From Glandiceps talaboti (Eukaryota; Hemichordata; Enteropneusta; Spengelidae): a stretch of 64,000 nucleotides of DNA. Below are positions 45,650 through 57,804 of this stretch, piece after piece. How positions within the stretch are numbered: position 1 is the first letter of the stretch; each line of letters starts with the position of its first letter. The notes beneath the pieces were generated by a model. It made no database searches. It was not told the DNA's origin and saw nothing but the letters and a program-made list of their open reading frames with translations. The stretch is taken from assembly GCF_964340395.1 (NCBI RefSeq), contig NC_135562.1, forward strand, positions 17,772,485-17,836,484, read 5' to 3'. The position numbers and the translations under genes are program-made.

Positions 45650-48600
45650 ACATATAGAGACATGTTGAAAGAAAGTCAGTCTTATATATTTAAAGTGAAC
45701 TGAAATAGATTAGAAAATAGGTAAATCATTCATTTATAGGGGAAAGAGATAAAAATGGAAATTGAATGGAATATAAATAATACATAATATTATGTAATAA
45801 TAATGATATTCATTGATCCCCACAAGTTTAAATATAGAACATACAGTGTGATAATGATAAATGATTACATGATACAAGTAAAGGGGGATTATTAGAGGTA
45901 GCTGACTAGCAACTAATCTAGTCCAACTCCTGTAAACATATTTCCAAGTTTAGACAAAATATATTATCTGGGCTTTCAAAACTTTCAAAAAACACTCAGT
46001 TACAACATGTCTATGAATGTTCACAATCATCCAGGTATGAAGTTAATAACTAGCATCAAGTCCAGTAGGAGAGATTGTAATTACTTCATTATTAACAATA
46101 CACAGATGTATACAATCAATCACAGGTGCATTATAGATTTTCACATAAGAAAACAACGAGTAAATGTCTATTGTTGACAAAACTAACTTGAAAAATGAAG
46201 ACCATTTTTTTTATTTAATTCACTTGAATTATAGTGTAGTTCCTATAAAGTATCATTACCATTACACCTCCACTCACAGAACTTCTGAATTTTGACATGC
46301 AATGAATATCGGTTTTGATATGCTATTCCAAAGTTTTGATCCTGCAAACATAATGATAAATTGTCCTATTCTATGCTTAGCCATTGGAATGTGTATATGT
46401 ATACTTTGTCTAGGTGTGTATGGATGATTAATTGGAGTGAAAAAGTCATGCATAGTTAGTTTAAATTAATGTCCCAATAAACTTATCAGCAGTATCAATT
46501 AGGAATTGATATCCATCTAGTAGTAAAGTTTAGTAGTACAAAGGGGTGATATGTTAGTTGGAATAATAAAAAAAGCAATTACTCTACTTATAGGCCATTT
46601 TAGGAGAGTGTGGGTGATATCATTTAAGCTACTTTGCTAGAAAAGCTGCAGTGGTGGTACATTAAAAACAAATTATTGTTTGTTTGTTCATGTGTGTGTA
46701 TTTCATGCATTTTAATACCTACCAGTTTTTAGCAATGCCCTAATGACGATATAATGAAGTGTGATCTACTTTCTGAATTTATTTTGATTTGCTAAGGATA
46801 AAAATTCTACATGTATATTTGATCATAGACCATACACATGTAGGGTCTATGATTTGATATACTAATGTGTACCATTGTGTATACCTTTAATTGTATTATT
46901 TCTATGTGCTACTACACCTAATTGTTTACATGTTCTTGTGCACCATTCATGCAATCATGACAGTGTAATGGTTTTGGGGATTAAGGAATTGATGGACCAA
47001 ATTATTGGAATGATAATTAATCAAATTTTAAGGTGTATTTTGTCTTGACAACAAGTACCATTCTATCATTAGTTTAAGTGATTGCACATGTATTCGTAGT
47101 GACAAAAATTTCAATCACTTGGCTGTAGCAGTCATGATTGTTGGTTTTCCATTTCCAAAATATTAGTGCATAAGACAATGTTTCATATTTGATAACTTTT
47201 TGGTCGGTACTATCTTTCATCATAAAACATTGGAAAGACATATTGATTGCGAGGGATTTTATTTTTTTATTTTTGTTGAAAAGTAGTCAACTTCAAATTC
47301 CTTGCTGGTTATCATATTATTTTTCAGAAGAAAAAAGCTACATAATGATACATAGAACCATTGAAAATAATCATTTTTGAATTATCACAATTTACAAATG
47401 ACTTAATAAGTTTTGTGTGTTTTTTTCTCTTTACAAAGCTGATGGCTCCAGTGGATTTAAAGCGGAAGCTGATCGTTATCATTTATATGTATCATTGGCT
47501 TGTCCTTGGGCTCATCGTACTTTGATAGTAAAGAAGCTGAAAGGACTTGATGATGTCATCAGCCAGACAGTTGTTGATTGGTTTATGGGTGAAAAGGGGT
47601 GGAACTTTACAGATGAAGTGAGTCATTCTCTCTGATTGTCACACAAGTTGTTAGACTGTAATACAGCTTGCTGCAGGTTAATGTTCACTGACTCTGTTTG
47701 GTATAACCTGGCGGTACTGCATGAAACGGTGACGTTTCCCGATCCGTATACATGATGGTCACGTAATGGAATTGCTGCAATTCTGTTGTGTGACCATCAT
47801 GAATACGGAACCGGAAACGCCACTTTTCACAAAGTGCAGAAACCAATAATGGAACTGTGAATGCTACACTGTAAGATTGCAATATTTAATGAATACAATT
47901 TTGTCTAAATGAAATGAACTAATGTGCCACCATGCAGCAGACCTCAAATGCAGACATCATGTTTTTGTTTTTTTGTCTTTATTTATTAATGTTATTCCAC
48001 TGGTGATATACACAGAAAATTGTTGCCTTGTGCCCTTGATCAGACTTCCTTTACAACTTGGTTATAATGTGTTATTGAGTATGAGTCTGCACAATTTGAA
48101 GTGTTGTCCTTATATCTACTTGAAAGTTAACAATTCAATATGTGTGTGTATGTGTGTGGCTGACAACTGTGTACATAGAAACATGTCTAAGGACAAAACA
48201 GTCCAGTGTTGCAGCCAGCCTTTGGAAAGAGTGGGACATAGTGTCCTGAGACTTTCATTTTTCTGGGTCATCATTAATTATTTTGGGGGACATTATTATT
48301 TTTAAAAAGCATCAATGGCATTGTAGAACAACTATGCAGTTTTTAAAAATATTTACACGCATGCTGGTCCATGCTAGATATTTGCTGAATGATTATGCAG
48401 TTGCCTATCCAACCCTGTTGTTATCTATGCAATATACGTAATCATTTGGCTGTTGCTATAGGCACAGTCATGTTGCGCACTATTGCTAAACATATTTGCA
48501 TACAATTTTTAGTGTGGGTCATCTATGACCCATCACTTCCAAAATTGTGAGTCAGGTCCAAAAAAGGTGTGTCAAATGACCCAAACACCCCCTCTGCCTG

Positions 48601-51600
48601 CAACACTGTCAGTCTTGACAGTCTCTGATGAAGTTGACGATAAAATATTGTTAGGAATCATACTGTTTTCTGTAACTAATTTATTTCTATTCTCCTGTGA
48701 CATTAGAAAGCCAAGTGTACCAAAGATCCAATATTTGATGCCAAGTATATAAGTGAGATTTATTTCAAAGTAAATCCAGGTAAGTACTCTTGTATTTTTA
48801 TCATATTTCTTAAATTCGTGTTCTGATATTTTTCAATGTACCAAACAATATTACACAAAGTCAGACACTGTTCATACTAGTCGAATTTCCGGTTGCAAAA
48901 TGCATTGCGCAAGAGGATGTTGCTTATGTTGTTACCATTAATCTTGTTTTGTCTTTATTACATTTTAAATAACATTTTCATCAGGAAATGATGGAAAGAC
49001 ATGTTGACGTCTTTGATTATGACTGATTTTATAGAACGAGGATTAAACGCTATCAATGATGGACAGTGATTTTACAGGTGAAACCAGGGTATGGTCAGAT
49101 GACAACCATCCCCCTGAGTAGTGCATACAAACCCCTCAGTGTACACAATACATGGCATTGTATGGAGAGACGCGCAATGCATCTTGGAACCAGCTATAGG
49201 TCATTTGTATGATTTTGTCACCAGTCTCTCATCTTGTATCTTCTTTTTTATTCACAAAAAAAATATTCACTATAGTTTCTCTGCTCAGGATGTCTAGTAT
49301 AGATGTGGTGAGTATGTATGTACACGTATGGATGGGTGAAGAGTTTGTAAATATATAATATAGAGTGGCCATATAGATGACAAATTGGTGGAATTTTTAT
49401 TCATATAACAACCTAACTATGTTTTCCTACTACTGAAAAAACAATGTGAAACAACATATACCAAGTACTTGTTTATAACTCAATAGATTTCCAAAAATTA
49501 AAAATAATGTGTAAAATGTTTGTTATTGTTAGTACAATAACAAACTTTTCAGACACTTTCTAGCTTATTATTGAGTTGCAAACATGGACTTGGTATATGT
49601 TATTTCACATTATGGTAAGTGTACAGGGATTATTTGTAAGAAGCGCAAGATGTATTACAGAAAAACAGAAGACTCCTTAGCTCAGTGGAAAGTGATAATT
49701 TCTGGACATTAGCCATTTCCACAATTGTTCTGGTATATCGGAAATATCACTTTTGTTGTGTTTCAGTATGTATATCAATCTGTTACACACACCATTTTCA
49801 GACTTCATATGTATGGAAACCCCTGATGAACAATTGCACAATGTCACACAAGCTCAATAATTATACAAACATCATTCATTTGGGACAAAACAATAAAGTA
49901 CTACCGGAAACCCAGCACATATATCACATGATTAGATGGAAATTTTAATCAATTTATTAACACCTCATTAATGAATATAGAGCCTGTTATCATTGAGTGC
50001 ATAAATGTTTTTGTAATTTGGTTTGAAGTGCAAAAATGAAATTCAGCAATCATATTGATGCCACACCCCTCCCTCTAAGCAAACAAACAAACAAACAAGG
50101 TTAGTTTATTGAGCTTCTGTAACATTGTGCGATCATCCCTTTTAAGCGTTTCTTGAGAATGATGACAAGCCATAATTTAAACATGCTACAAATCTTGTTT
50201 GTTGTTCTTTGTAGATTATACGGGTCGGTTCACAGTTCCAGTGCTGTTTGACAAGAAAACTAACACAATTGTCAATAATGAGTCCAGTGAAATCATCAGG
50301 ATGTTCAACACAGAATTCAATGAATTCTGTAAAACTGAAGAACAGAAGAAATTACATCTGTATCCTGAACATTTGAAAGAAAAGATTGATGAAGTGAATG
50401 AATGGATTTATCCGTGAGTGTCAACTTAGAATAGAATAGAAATAGAAATAACTTTATTGTCCACAGTGTATATATGGAAAATCGCTTTCAGTCACTCAGG
50501 TCAAAGATTGACATACAATAATAAAAGAACATAAATAACAACAAGACAGGCTAAAATTACGGAGACAGTGCTGATCAACAGCAAGTTCAAATGGGAATTG
50601 GATGAGATAACAGCTATAAAGACAACATAACTTAGGAAAACTATCAATAATTTGGTTCAGAATTTGAGTTTTGATATTTATCAGAATTACTTTTCGTAGA
50701 AATATTGTTTTGTGTAATCTCTTTATGACATTGTTACAAAAGCCAGTGAGCAGATACTGATTGATACTAGAGGCGTTCTATCCATTGTTTTTATCATATC
50801 ATATCATATCATATCATATCATATCATATCATATCATATCATATCATATATCATATATCATATATCATATATCAATAATCATACCATATATATCATATAA
50901 CATCAATTCATACATCATATTATGATATCATAATATACTGTATGATATATGTTATATCATAATCATATATCATATATAATCATATCATATATTTCATATA
51001 ATGTCAGATTATATCATATCATAATCATTTAATATCTTCACGTCTTTGCAGTGTCATAATTAATATGTATATTGACAATTCTTTGGGTGTTTTCTGTGTC
51101 CCTTTTAGATACATCAATAATGGAGTATATCGTTGTGGATTTGCTAAAACACAAGAGGCCTATGATGATGCTGTCAAACTGCTGTTTGAACATCTAGACA
51201 AGGTAAGAATAAAATAGCAATTAAATAAGCCCCCAGAAAACTAATGTAAGCTAAACTGAATTTTATTTAAATGGTAGACGACATGATCATCAGCTTAGTA
51301 ACCTAAGGGCTTTTATTTATTAATTGCTATGCTTATGGTGATTAAGGGCTCGAAATTAATTTTTTTCTGTGGTAGTCCCAGTAGGCTACCAATTTCAGAT
51401 AGTGGTAGCCCAAGGATGGTGACCAATAGTCCTATATTATTCCTGAACTGAAAACAGAGTTCCTCTATTGGAAATATGTTATACTTTTATGTCTGTAAAT
51501 CTTCCATCATTTAAATCATCGGATAATCAGTGGTACATTGCAGCCAGAGTGGGCTACCAGCTGTAAATTATGGTAGCCCTATGACAAGAATTGGTAGTCT

Positions 51601-54600
51601 ATGGACATAGAACTACTGTTAATTTTGAGCCCTGCGATTGAATGTTACTGTGGAAGCTCAGAACCTGTTGCCTCTTTGAGGATAAAATCCTTTGGCCTTT
51701 GGTTGAGATTTCAGTGAACCATGATTGTGCCCCCATAATCCAAGCTGTAGAAATGTGGACCTTGTTAAATTGAGATTACTAATTGTATGTCTAGGATTTA
51801 TCCCTATGCTCTTACAGAGGCTGCAAATTGGACTTTGCTCCCCTGAGGGAGTTGTGCATGTCATTATGTCATATGCAATGTTTTTGCTAAGGGTGGTAAG
51901 TAGGTATAATCTACTGGGTTTCCCATGTCATTTTACCTGGGTTTCCAAACAAAATTACCATTAACTCTATGGGGAAACACTGCCAGTTTTACTACTCCTT
52001 TCCACTTTTCACCATTCACCATTCCCAACCTTAGCAAAAATATTGATGTTAACCAGGTAGTTGAGCTTTTAGTTTTCTAAGATAGACACAAAGTAAAACT
52101 ATTGACGCAACATGGTAATACAATAGTGATAAGCTATAGAATGGATGTTGGTTACATTGTAGTCTCAGTAGGGAGGCATTGCTGAAAACTAGTTTATTTA
52201 GAGTTCCATGAACTTGCTGTGCTGTGTTGGGACTTCCAATGTTTATACTGTGTTTATCACAGGGTGATTATAATCACACAACATAGGAACTGCTAGCACA
52301 CACTTGTGTAATCTATCACATTGAAGAACAATGGATTTAGTTTGCATCTATCTGAGTAAACCGAAGGCTGGATTACCAGAGTCACAAAGCCCCCATATAT
52401 TGTTATTATTACAACTTATCAGACATCACCCAAAATATGTTTGTTATTTGAACAATAAATCACCAACTTTATTTTCTATTCTGGATAAATCATATAAATA
52501 GATCTGTTGTTATTGACAGATCACATATTTTGTCAACACCTCAGACATGCCAACACAAATTACACAGTACGAAATTGCAAAGTGCTTTAAGATGAACTGT
52601 ACAGATCTTAGAGCTGCACTTACTGCAACAGAACAATTTTTTGAAACTCTTTTGTTAAATATAATAACTTCTCAATATTGTAGACCATATGGTGCTGCCA
52701 GTAAACGTGTGTGTAGCTGTACACATACATGTAACATGGTATGAACACATGATGGAATTAGATTGTGTGGTATGGACATTAGCTGAATATCAAATGTATT
52801 TGCCAGGCTTTCATTCCAGAAAAATATGAATTTCTTTCTTTTGTCAAACTTATACATAAACATCAACTCCAACCATATTAATTGATTTTAATTTTAATCA
52901 ATCAATCAATCAATCAATCTTTTATTTTGTACGATATAGTCACTGTACAACAGTTATTATATCAATTATTAGAAAGCTAATCAAACAAGAAAGTCTGTCA
53001 ACAACAGTAAACATTAAATGCAACTACCCGGTATAAATCCCAATAAACAGAATACTTAGACTGGCATCAGTTCCTCGCGTTCAAATGTTTTCATGCTCCC
53101 TGCTTTGCAATCACTCAATTGGGTTATTATTTCACATGAGAACATAGTTTTATTTTATTATTTTAAAATCACAGAATAAAAAAAACCCTGTTGACTAATA
53201 AACAAGTCTTCATGATACAGTACTTTAAATTATTCCTTTAGTTCTTTACTTAGTTTTGCCACATCCAGAGTAACTTAATCACCAATCATAATTCATCCAC
53301 TCTCTCATCAGACATTCTAACCTCTGAATAGTTCAGTGAATTCAGTATAGATTGCTGATTTATGAACTAAAAATGACAGCCAAGAATACATAGCAAATGT
53401 TTCAGTAAATGGCATACTCAATGTCAGTTCGTATTGTTTTGAAAGAGTTCTATACACTCACTTAGTGTACACATGATATTGCATGCTTCAAAATATTTTT
53501 TTGATTACTTAAATTGGCCATATAGGTGGTGATTTAGTATTTGGAATTTTTAAATTTATAAAGCAATTTTATCATGGCTTCCTACTTTCAAAATCAATGT
53601 GAAACAACAAAAGAGCAAGTCTGTGTTTGTAACTCAATACATGTACATCGCAAAATGCTAAAAAATGTGTCAATGGTTCCTTATTGTATGCACAATAACA
53701 CACATTTATTAATTTTTTGCAATTTATTGAGCTACAAACAACGACTTGGCATATGTTTAGCTGAATTATTGGTCAAGAAGGGATCCCAAGAATGTACGTC
53801 TTGTCATTCTTGTGTCCCCTCCCTTTTTAAAACGTTTTAATCGACCAATTGACCCATCATTTTAATATTTTCTAGTAGTTTGTAGAAAAGCATGAAAATG
53901 ATGTTTTGTTGGCATGGTCAGTGTAACTATGTCGAGCCTTGGAGAGGATTTCGTTATTTAGGATATGAATAAAGGAAGTGGCAGAATGAAATGTGAGCTT
54001 CCTCCTATGTTTGTGGTATTGTGAATAGTGTGTACTTGAGTGTGGCAGTCTGTAAGTGTAGACAAAACTTACGGTTTTATGATGAGAGACATAGACTTAA
54101 GTACTAAAGGCATGATATAACAAGCCTGACTTAAAAGGCAAATGAGCACAGTCAGACTTGGCATGAATTATTTACTCTTTCAGGTGGAAGGGATTTTATC
54201 CAAAAGTCGTTACTTGACTGGTGATGAAATAACAGAGGCTGATGTAAGATTGTTTACAACTCTAATTAGATTTGATACAGTCTATGTAGGACATTTCAAG
54301 GTAAGTTTACACTTACAATTCACAACATGTATTTCATTGTGTCAGTGCAGAAAGTTATGTTTACACTTACAATTCACAACGTGTATTTCATTGTGTCAGT
54401 GCAGAAAGGTTGTATCTGCTATGCAATTGTATAGGCAGATACGACCTTACTGCACTGACGCGACGATTTATTGCTGCGATTAGATTTGTTTCATGATCAT
54501 AAAACTAAAATCTTCTTTGCAGCAATAGTACAACATTCACCACCAATCCTCTTTTGTGATAATAATAGAACATGCATCACCTCCACAGTAAAAAAAATGT

Positions 54601-56714
54601 TCAGACTTGCAAGAACAAATATATGTACAGAAGACAATCAAATTGCTTGTATTTGAAGTTGACAGCATGGAAATAAGCCAATTTCAAAAAAGCAAATTCA
54701 GTCAATCTGCTTTCAGCTACAAAATATTATAATATTTGTAGTTTTTAGTTTTTCTTTTTACCAGATATTAGAACAGTCCATGATTGTTTGTGAATATCAT
54801 CACTTTGTTATGGTAGCTAGAAGTGATGAATTCTCTTTGTATGTTTATCAATTACATTTCATGCATTTGAGATTTGACAACCAAAATTTGTAATGTATAC
54901 CCAAATGTAATTGAGGACAAACTAAACGGGTCCCCTTTGATAAGGCCACTACATCTTTTTGACAATAAGAACAACTGACCTTCTGAACCTGTACTTTTAG
55001 AGAACTGTAATTGATGAACAAGGACAAATATTGTACACTAAGGACCGGTGTTAGCTGAAATTTTTTTTTAATTCCACTACACTCACCAGTGCCACAATAT
55101 TATTACCTACCAGTATGTATTACATGTACCAGTGATTACTTGCACTGTTGCATGCATACTAGTTGCAAATACCAAAAACATAACTGTATACTTGCATGCA
55201 AATTATATGTAAATGAGGGCATGACCTTTCATTGTACATGTTATGGAAATTTGCTGTTTCAGATAAATTTATTTAATAATAACAGAACCCCATGTCCTGT
55301 GAGTGCTAGTGTGTGTACTTAGTGGTATATGCATTCATGCTTGCAGTATTTGTTGCTGCAGTTTCTCTTGCTACTCTCATGAAAATACCATGACATTCAC
55401 AAACCATTAGCGGTCCAATTGCAACAAACCCGCGGGCTTGCCTGGCGAAAACGGGTGTCATAAAAGTTGTTTGTATCTCTAAAGCTGTTTGTAGCGTTAC
55501 TTATAATAGCCTAATAAATTGATAACTGATATAAGACGGAGATAAGGTTTGCCTCAATTGCAGTCCATGCAGACGGCCGAATAGAGGTTTTACAGCTGTT
55601 TACTTGTGTTATGTAAGAGCCCATCATCACATGTGTAAATATTGGTACTCTTTGATAACAAGTCCACTTGCTTGGCTAATGGCTTGTCCCAGTAATGGGC
55701 TGCAGAGAACATTGAAAGCATGTATGTAAGTACTTGAGAACACCTCACTTGTACTAGGGTATATTGGGATTCTGTCATATCATTGAACAAAAATAAAAGT
55801 GACAATAGCCCACTGTAGGGTCCTGATGATGCTGACAAAACGTCTATGAAAATTTGGGATTCACTTTCAAGAATTATTTTGACTCTGTGAGTAGAAATTT
55901 TATCACTAAGTATGAACCCAGAGTCCCATGAACATTCATTCTCTGCAAAAGTTTTTAGTGATTTTATTAACAGTGCACATATTAATTATCTATACATTCT
56001 ACAACTTCAGGTATGAAGCCAAGGTAACCCACATGTTAAGGCATCTTTACTTGCTGTCTTCTACCTATCTCTTGTTTTCTCATTTAAAGTGCAACAAGAA
56101 ACGAATAATGGACTATCCAAATATATGGGGATTTGTACGTGATCTTTACCAAACTGATGGTATTGCAGATACCGTTGATCAGGAACATATTCAGAATCAT
56201 TACCAGGTAAAGAATGAATAATTTGCATATAAATTAGCTCATTTGCATAATCATTCCATTTACGTGGGATATTTACCAATATCACATTTGTGTTCATGTT
56301 ATCATCCTTATAGCTGTCTTGCTGATGTTGTAATGATCAAGCACTCATCTAGAAACATTAACAGTTACATCAGAAAGTATTACATGATATTAACTTATCA
56401 TTACATTTTCAAGCTTACAAATTTAGTAAGAAATGCGTTCAAGTGCTCTAATTTGCATATTGTGAAATCCAAGCGCACATTTTTTTAGAACACATTTAGT
56501 ATAATTTCTTATGTTAGTGAGAAATGTAGACAGGAAGTAAATTAGTCAGAATTACATATGAATTAAAAAGATAAACATTCTATCGATCTCTAACTTTTCT
56601 TGGGTGTGACATTTACAGCAAAGCCACACAAGTGTAAATCCACATCGTATTGTAGCTATTGGACCTGATTTGGATTTCAGTGCTGCCCATGGTAGAGAAA
56701 AGTTGAGCAAATAA
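44525..56714 (+). CDS. Xi-class glutathione transferase / glutathionyl-hydroquinone reductase, complete eight-exon gene
   Basis: Encodes a 322-residue relative of bacterial YqjG and yeast Ecm4. These enzymes reduce glutathionyl-hydroquinones with glutathione, giving the hydroquinone and GSSG. Exons are 44525-44618, 47439-47617, 48707-48779, 50215-50413, 51109-51202, 54184-54300, 56090-56206 and 56619-56714, totalling 969 bases with consistent phases and GT-AG introns. The thioredoxin-fold part holds [15 protein letters not shown] with the catalytic Cys53, and [20 protein letters not shown], which contains the cis-Pro and glutathione-contact Glu-Ser. The helical C-terminal part holds [35 protein letters not shown] and the terminal GPDLDF signature. 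Length matches bacterial members (about 330). An upstream in-frame ATG at 44363 could add a basic 54-residue leader. A cytosolic form is the simplest reading. Confidence 0.94.
45311..45612. repeat. Direct repeat of a 55-bp block plus (CA)n
   Basis: ATGCTCTGCTACTAATATTG at 45318 recurs as ATGCTCTGCTACTAATATTC at 45564, about 246 bases on; both continue into TGTTCTCTYCAGT. A (CA)n run follows at 45613-45646. In Xi-GST intron 1. Confidence 0.75.
45785..46080 (-). mobile_element. Possible 3' end of a retroelement, Xi-GST intron 1
   Basis: TAATAATAATGATATTCATT followed by GATCCCCACAAGTTTAAA resembles an inverted tail plus 3' UTR. There is no ORF and the evidence is weak. Confidence 0.25.
47439..47617 (+). 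CDS. Xi-GST coding exon 2 (catalytic Cys53)
   Basis: Encodes residues 33-91 with the hallmark [10 protein letters not shown]. The cysteine of CPWA is the mixed-disulfide nucleophile of this family. The exon ends at GATGAA|GTGAGT, phase 0. Confidence 0.95.
47670..47880. mobile_element. Hairpin element in Xi-GST intron 2
   Basis: GACGTTTCCCGATCCGTATA then CATGATGGTCAC pairs with GTGACCATCATG then AATACGGAACCGGAAACG. Weaker inverted similarity extends 40-50 bases further out on each side. Confidence 0.7.
48707..48779 (+). CDS. Xi-GST coding exon 3
   Basis: A 73-base exon for residues 92-115 ([24 protein letters not shown]) plus one base. It is short and carries only the family's loop-and-linker Y-I-S-E-I-Y-F segment. 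The acceptor CATTAG and donor CAG|GTAAGT fit, and both phases match the neighbours. Confidence 0.9.
48878..49203 (-). mobile_element. MITE family B copy 2, Xi-GST intron 3
   Basis: Reverse-oriented relative of 29808-30130: TTCATCAGGAAATGATGGAA, ACGTCTTTGATTA, GAGTAGTGCATACAAACCCC and ATGCATCTTGGAACCAGCTA all match in reverse complement. Confidence 0.75.
49430..49620. mobile_element. Palindromic element D copy 1, Xi-GST intron 3
   Basis: AATGTGAAACAACATATACC then AAGTACTTG is inverted as GACTTGGTATATGTTATTTC then ACATT. The arms are about 60 bases. Confidence 0.65.
50215..50413 (+). CDS. Xi-GST coding exon 4 (cis-Pro / glutathione site)
   Basis: Encodes residues 117-181, from [15 protein letters not shown] through [12 protein letters not shown] to NEWIY. 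The VPVL proline and the ES(S)E pair form the glutathione-binding site in this fold. Confidence 0.95.
50427..50780 (-). mobile_element. Probable 3' end of a non-LTR retroelement, Xi-GST intron 4
   Basis: (AATAG)n followed by AAATAACTTTATTGTCCACA. On the minus strand this is TGGACAATAAAGTTATTT with a microsatellite tail, typical of LINE/SINE 3' ends. No coding remnant is seen. Confidence 0.4.
50797..51040. repeat. (ATATC)n microsatellite grading into AT-rich palindromic repeats
   Basis: Ten or more ATCAT/CATAT pentamers, then TATATCATATA-type variants to about 51040, all in Xi-GST intron 4. Confidence 0.9.
51109..51202 (+). CDS. Xi-GST coding exon 5
   Basis: Encodes residues 183-213 ([20 protein letters not shown]...). 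Family members have the same N-N-G-V-Y-x-x-G-F-A sequence here. The donor is AAG|GTAAGA, phase 0. Confidence 0.94.
51345..51634. mobile_element. Inverted-end element AGGGCTCGAAATTAA, Xi-GST intron 5
   Basis: Left AAGGGCTCGAAATTAATTTT and right TTAATTTTGAGCCCT are inverted. The inside has several GGTAG(T/C)C words. A lone end, AGGGCTCAAAATTAA, lies near 26980. Confidence 0.65.
52890..53060 (-). mobile_element. Possible retroelement 3' end with (ATCA)n tail
   Basis: (ATCA)n followed by CTTTTATTTTGTACGATATA, the same tail-plus-UTR arrangement in reverse as at 50427. No coding remnant is seen. Confidence 0.3.
53514..53775. mobile_element. Palindromic element D copy 2, Xi-GST intron 5
   Basis: AATCAATGTGAAACAACAAA and GTTTGTAACTCAATAC recur inverted as TATTGAGCTACAAACAACGA. 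The left flank TTGGCCATATAGGTGG also matches copy 1's GTGGCCATATAGATG. Confidence 0.6.
54184..54300 (+). CDS. Xi-GST coding exon 6
   Basis: Encodes residues 214-252, including [20 protein letters not shown], the core of the helical domain. The exon is in phase 0 at both ends. Just after its donor the intron contains a 54-base tandem duplication. Confidence 0.95.
54301..54410. repeat. 54-bp tandem duplication at the Xi-GST exon 6 donor
   Basis: TTTACACTTACAATTCACAA begins at 54306 and again at 54360. The period is 18 codons, so the exon frame stays open across both copies. Confidence 0.9.
54395..54459 (+). other. 65-nt stem-loop, pre-miRNA-like, in Xi-GST intron 6
   Basis: GTCAGTGCAGAAAGGTTGTA then TCTGC pairs with GCAGATACGACCTTACTGCA then CTGAC. 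The 25-bp stem has one mismatch and one G-T pair, with a 15-nt loop. It could be a microRNA precursor or a small inverted-repeat relic. Nothing in sequence alone decides. Confidence 0.4.
56090..56206 (+). CDS. Xi-GST coding exon 7
   Basis: Encodes residues 253-291 ([20 protein letters not shown]...), matching the HFKCN-RRI-DYPN signature of the family across the exon 6/7 junction. The exon is in phase 0 at both ends. Confidence 0.95.
56619..56714 (+). CDS. Xi-GST coding exon 8 (C-terminus)
   Basis: Encodes residues 292-322 and the stop. It begins [20 protein letters not shown], which joins HY to QSH as in bacterial members, and ends GREKLSK. Confidence 0.95.
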   Translation, partial: QSHTSVNPHRIVAIGPDLDFSAAHGREKLSK

Positions 56715-56715
56715 A
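56710..56715 (+). terminator. AATAAA hexamer overlapping the Xi-GST stop codon
   Basis: The stop codon TAA sits inside a perfect AATAAA. If it acts as the poly(A) signal the 3' UTR would be only 15-30 bases. Another AATAAA lies at about 57229 inside a repeat element. Which one is used cannot be told from sequence. Confidence 0.3.
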
Positions 56716-56809
56716 ATTGAAAAAAGCGGCACAATGTAAGTATTTAGTTACGATGAATTCTCCTTATATAAAGAAATATAGCATTGAGTTGTTAACAAAC
56801 ATTAAATTC

Positions 56810-57415
56810 TACAACCACAGACATCAAACCGTGGATGACTGGAACCTGTTACAAACAGGGAAAGTGAACAATAGTGGATTAATAACACTTGGCACAGCAT
56901 GTTGGAACAACAGAGACTTGTATTACACACCATGGTTTGATAAGAACAGTTTTATGGCCTCTGAATATGCACATGAAATGCCAGGGGAACTGGAAATTTG
57001 TATGTGACAATGAACTACTATGTTAAAATTTCTCATTGATACCGCAAACTTTCTACACGAAGCATTTAATCGTAGGAAAACATTTATTTATAATTAAAAC
57101 ATATGTGATATTTATTTACTTAAATATGTATTTTGAAATTTCCTTTTGTGTCAGAGGGCGGGATGACACTCTTGTTTGTAAATTTTGTTTAAGTATTTTA
57201 TAATTAAAATAAGTCCACATAGGACACCTTAATAAACAATAACATAACATAACTATGTAAAGTGGCCATAAAACTGTTCTTATCAAATGAAGGAATGTAG
57301 TACAAGTCTCTGTACTTCCAACATGCTGTGCCAAGTGTTAGTAATCCATTTCAGTTGTTTACTTTACCTGTTTGTAACGTGTTCCATTTGTCTATGGTCT
57401 GATGTCAGCGTTGTA
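56810..57415. mobile_element. Palindromic element, family A copy 4 (long version), 3' of Xi-GST
   Basis: The arms TACAACCACAGACATCAAAC and GGTCTGATGTCAGCGTTGTA match family A. The middle is about 250 bases longer than in the other copies and carries an AATAAA near 57229. It lies 95 bases after the Xi-GST stop. Confidence 0.75.
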
Positions 57416-57804
57416 CCCTAGCTGAAATACACAGTTGAAATAATACACACTGTTCTGTCAATGTATCTTTTATGAACCCCTTCATACCATTGTATTATCA
57501 ACCCATTGAAAAGACAGTATAAAATGTAAGGATAATATTGAATGCAGCTCTTTTTTTACATAGGAACCCAAAGTTATTTCAAATGTCTTTTGCCTTATTA
57601 ATGATATTCTCAAAATAATTGGTTTTCCATGAATTTACGTATTGTACATGAATTGATAAATCTAAATACATTCATTTCAATGTGATATCGAATCATCTCA
57701 GATCCCATGTAGCTCAATGAGAAATCATGAACCAAAAGTTGTTCATGCAAATGAGTAAACCCCAAATTGTATATGTAATCAATGTGTAAGTAGTGTCCTG
57801 ATAT

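Noticed and set aside
53574-53840. 88-codon ORF in Xi-GST intron 5
   Set aside because: Lies in palindromic element D and continues no known exon.
56717-57007. 96-codon ORF just after the Xi-GST gene
   Set aside because: Most of it lies in the arm of a family A palindromic element.
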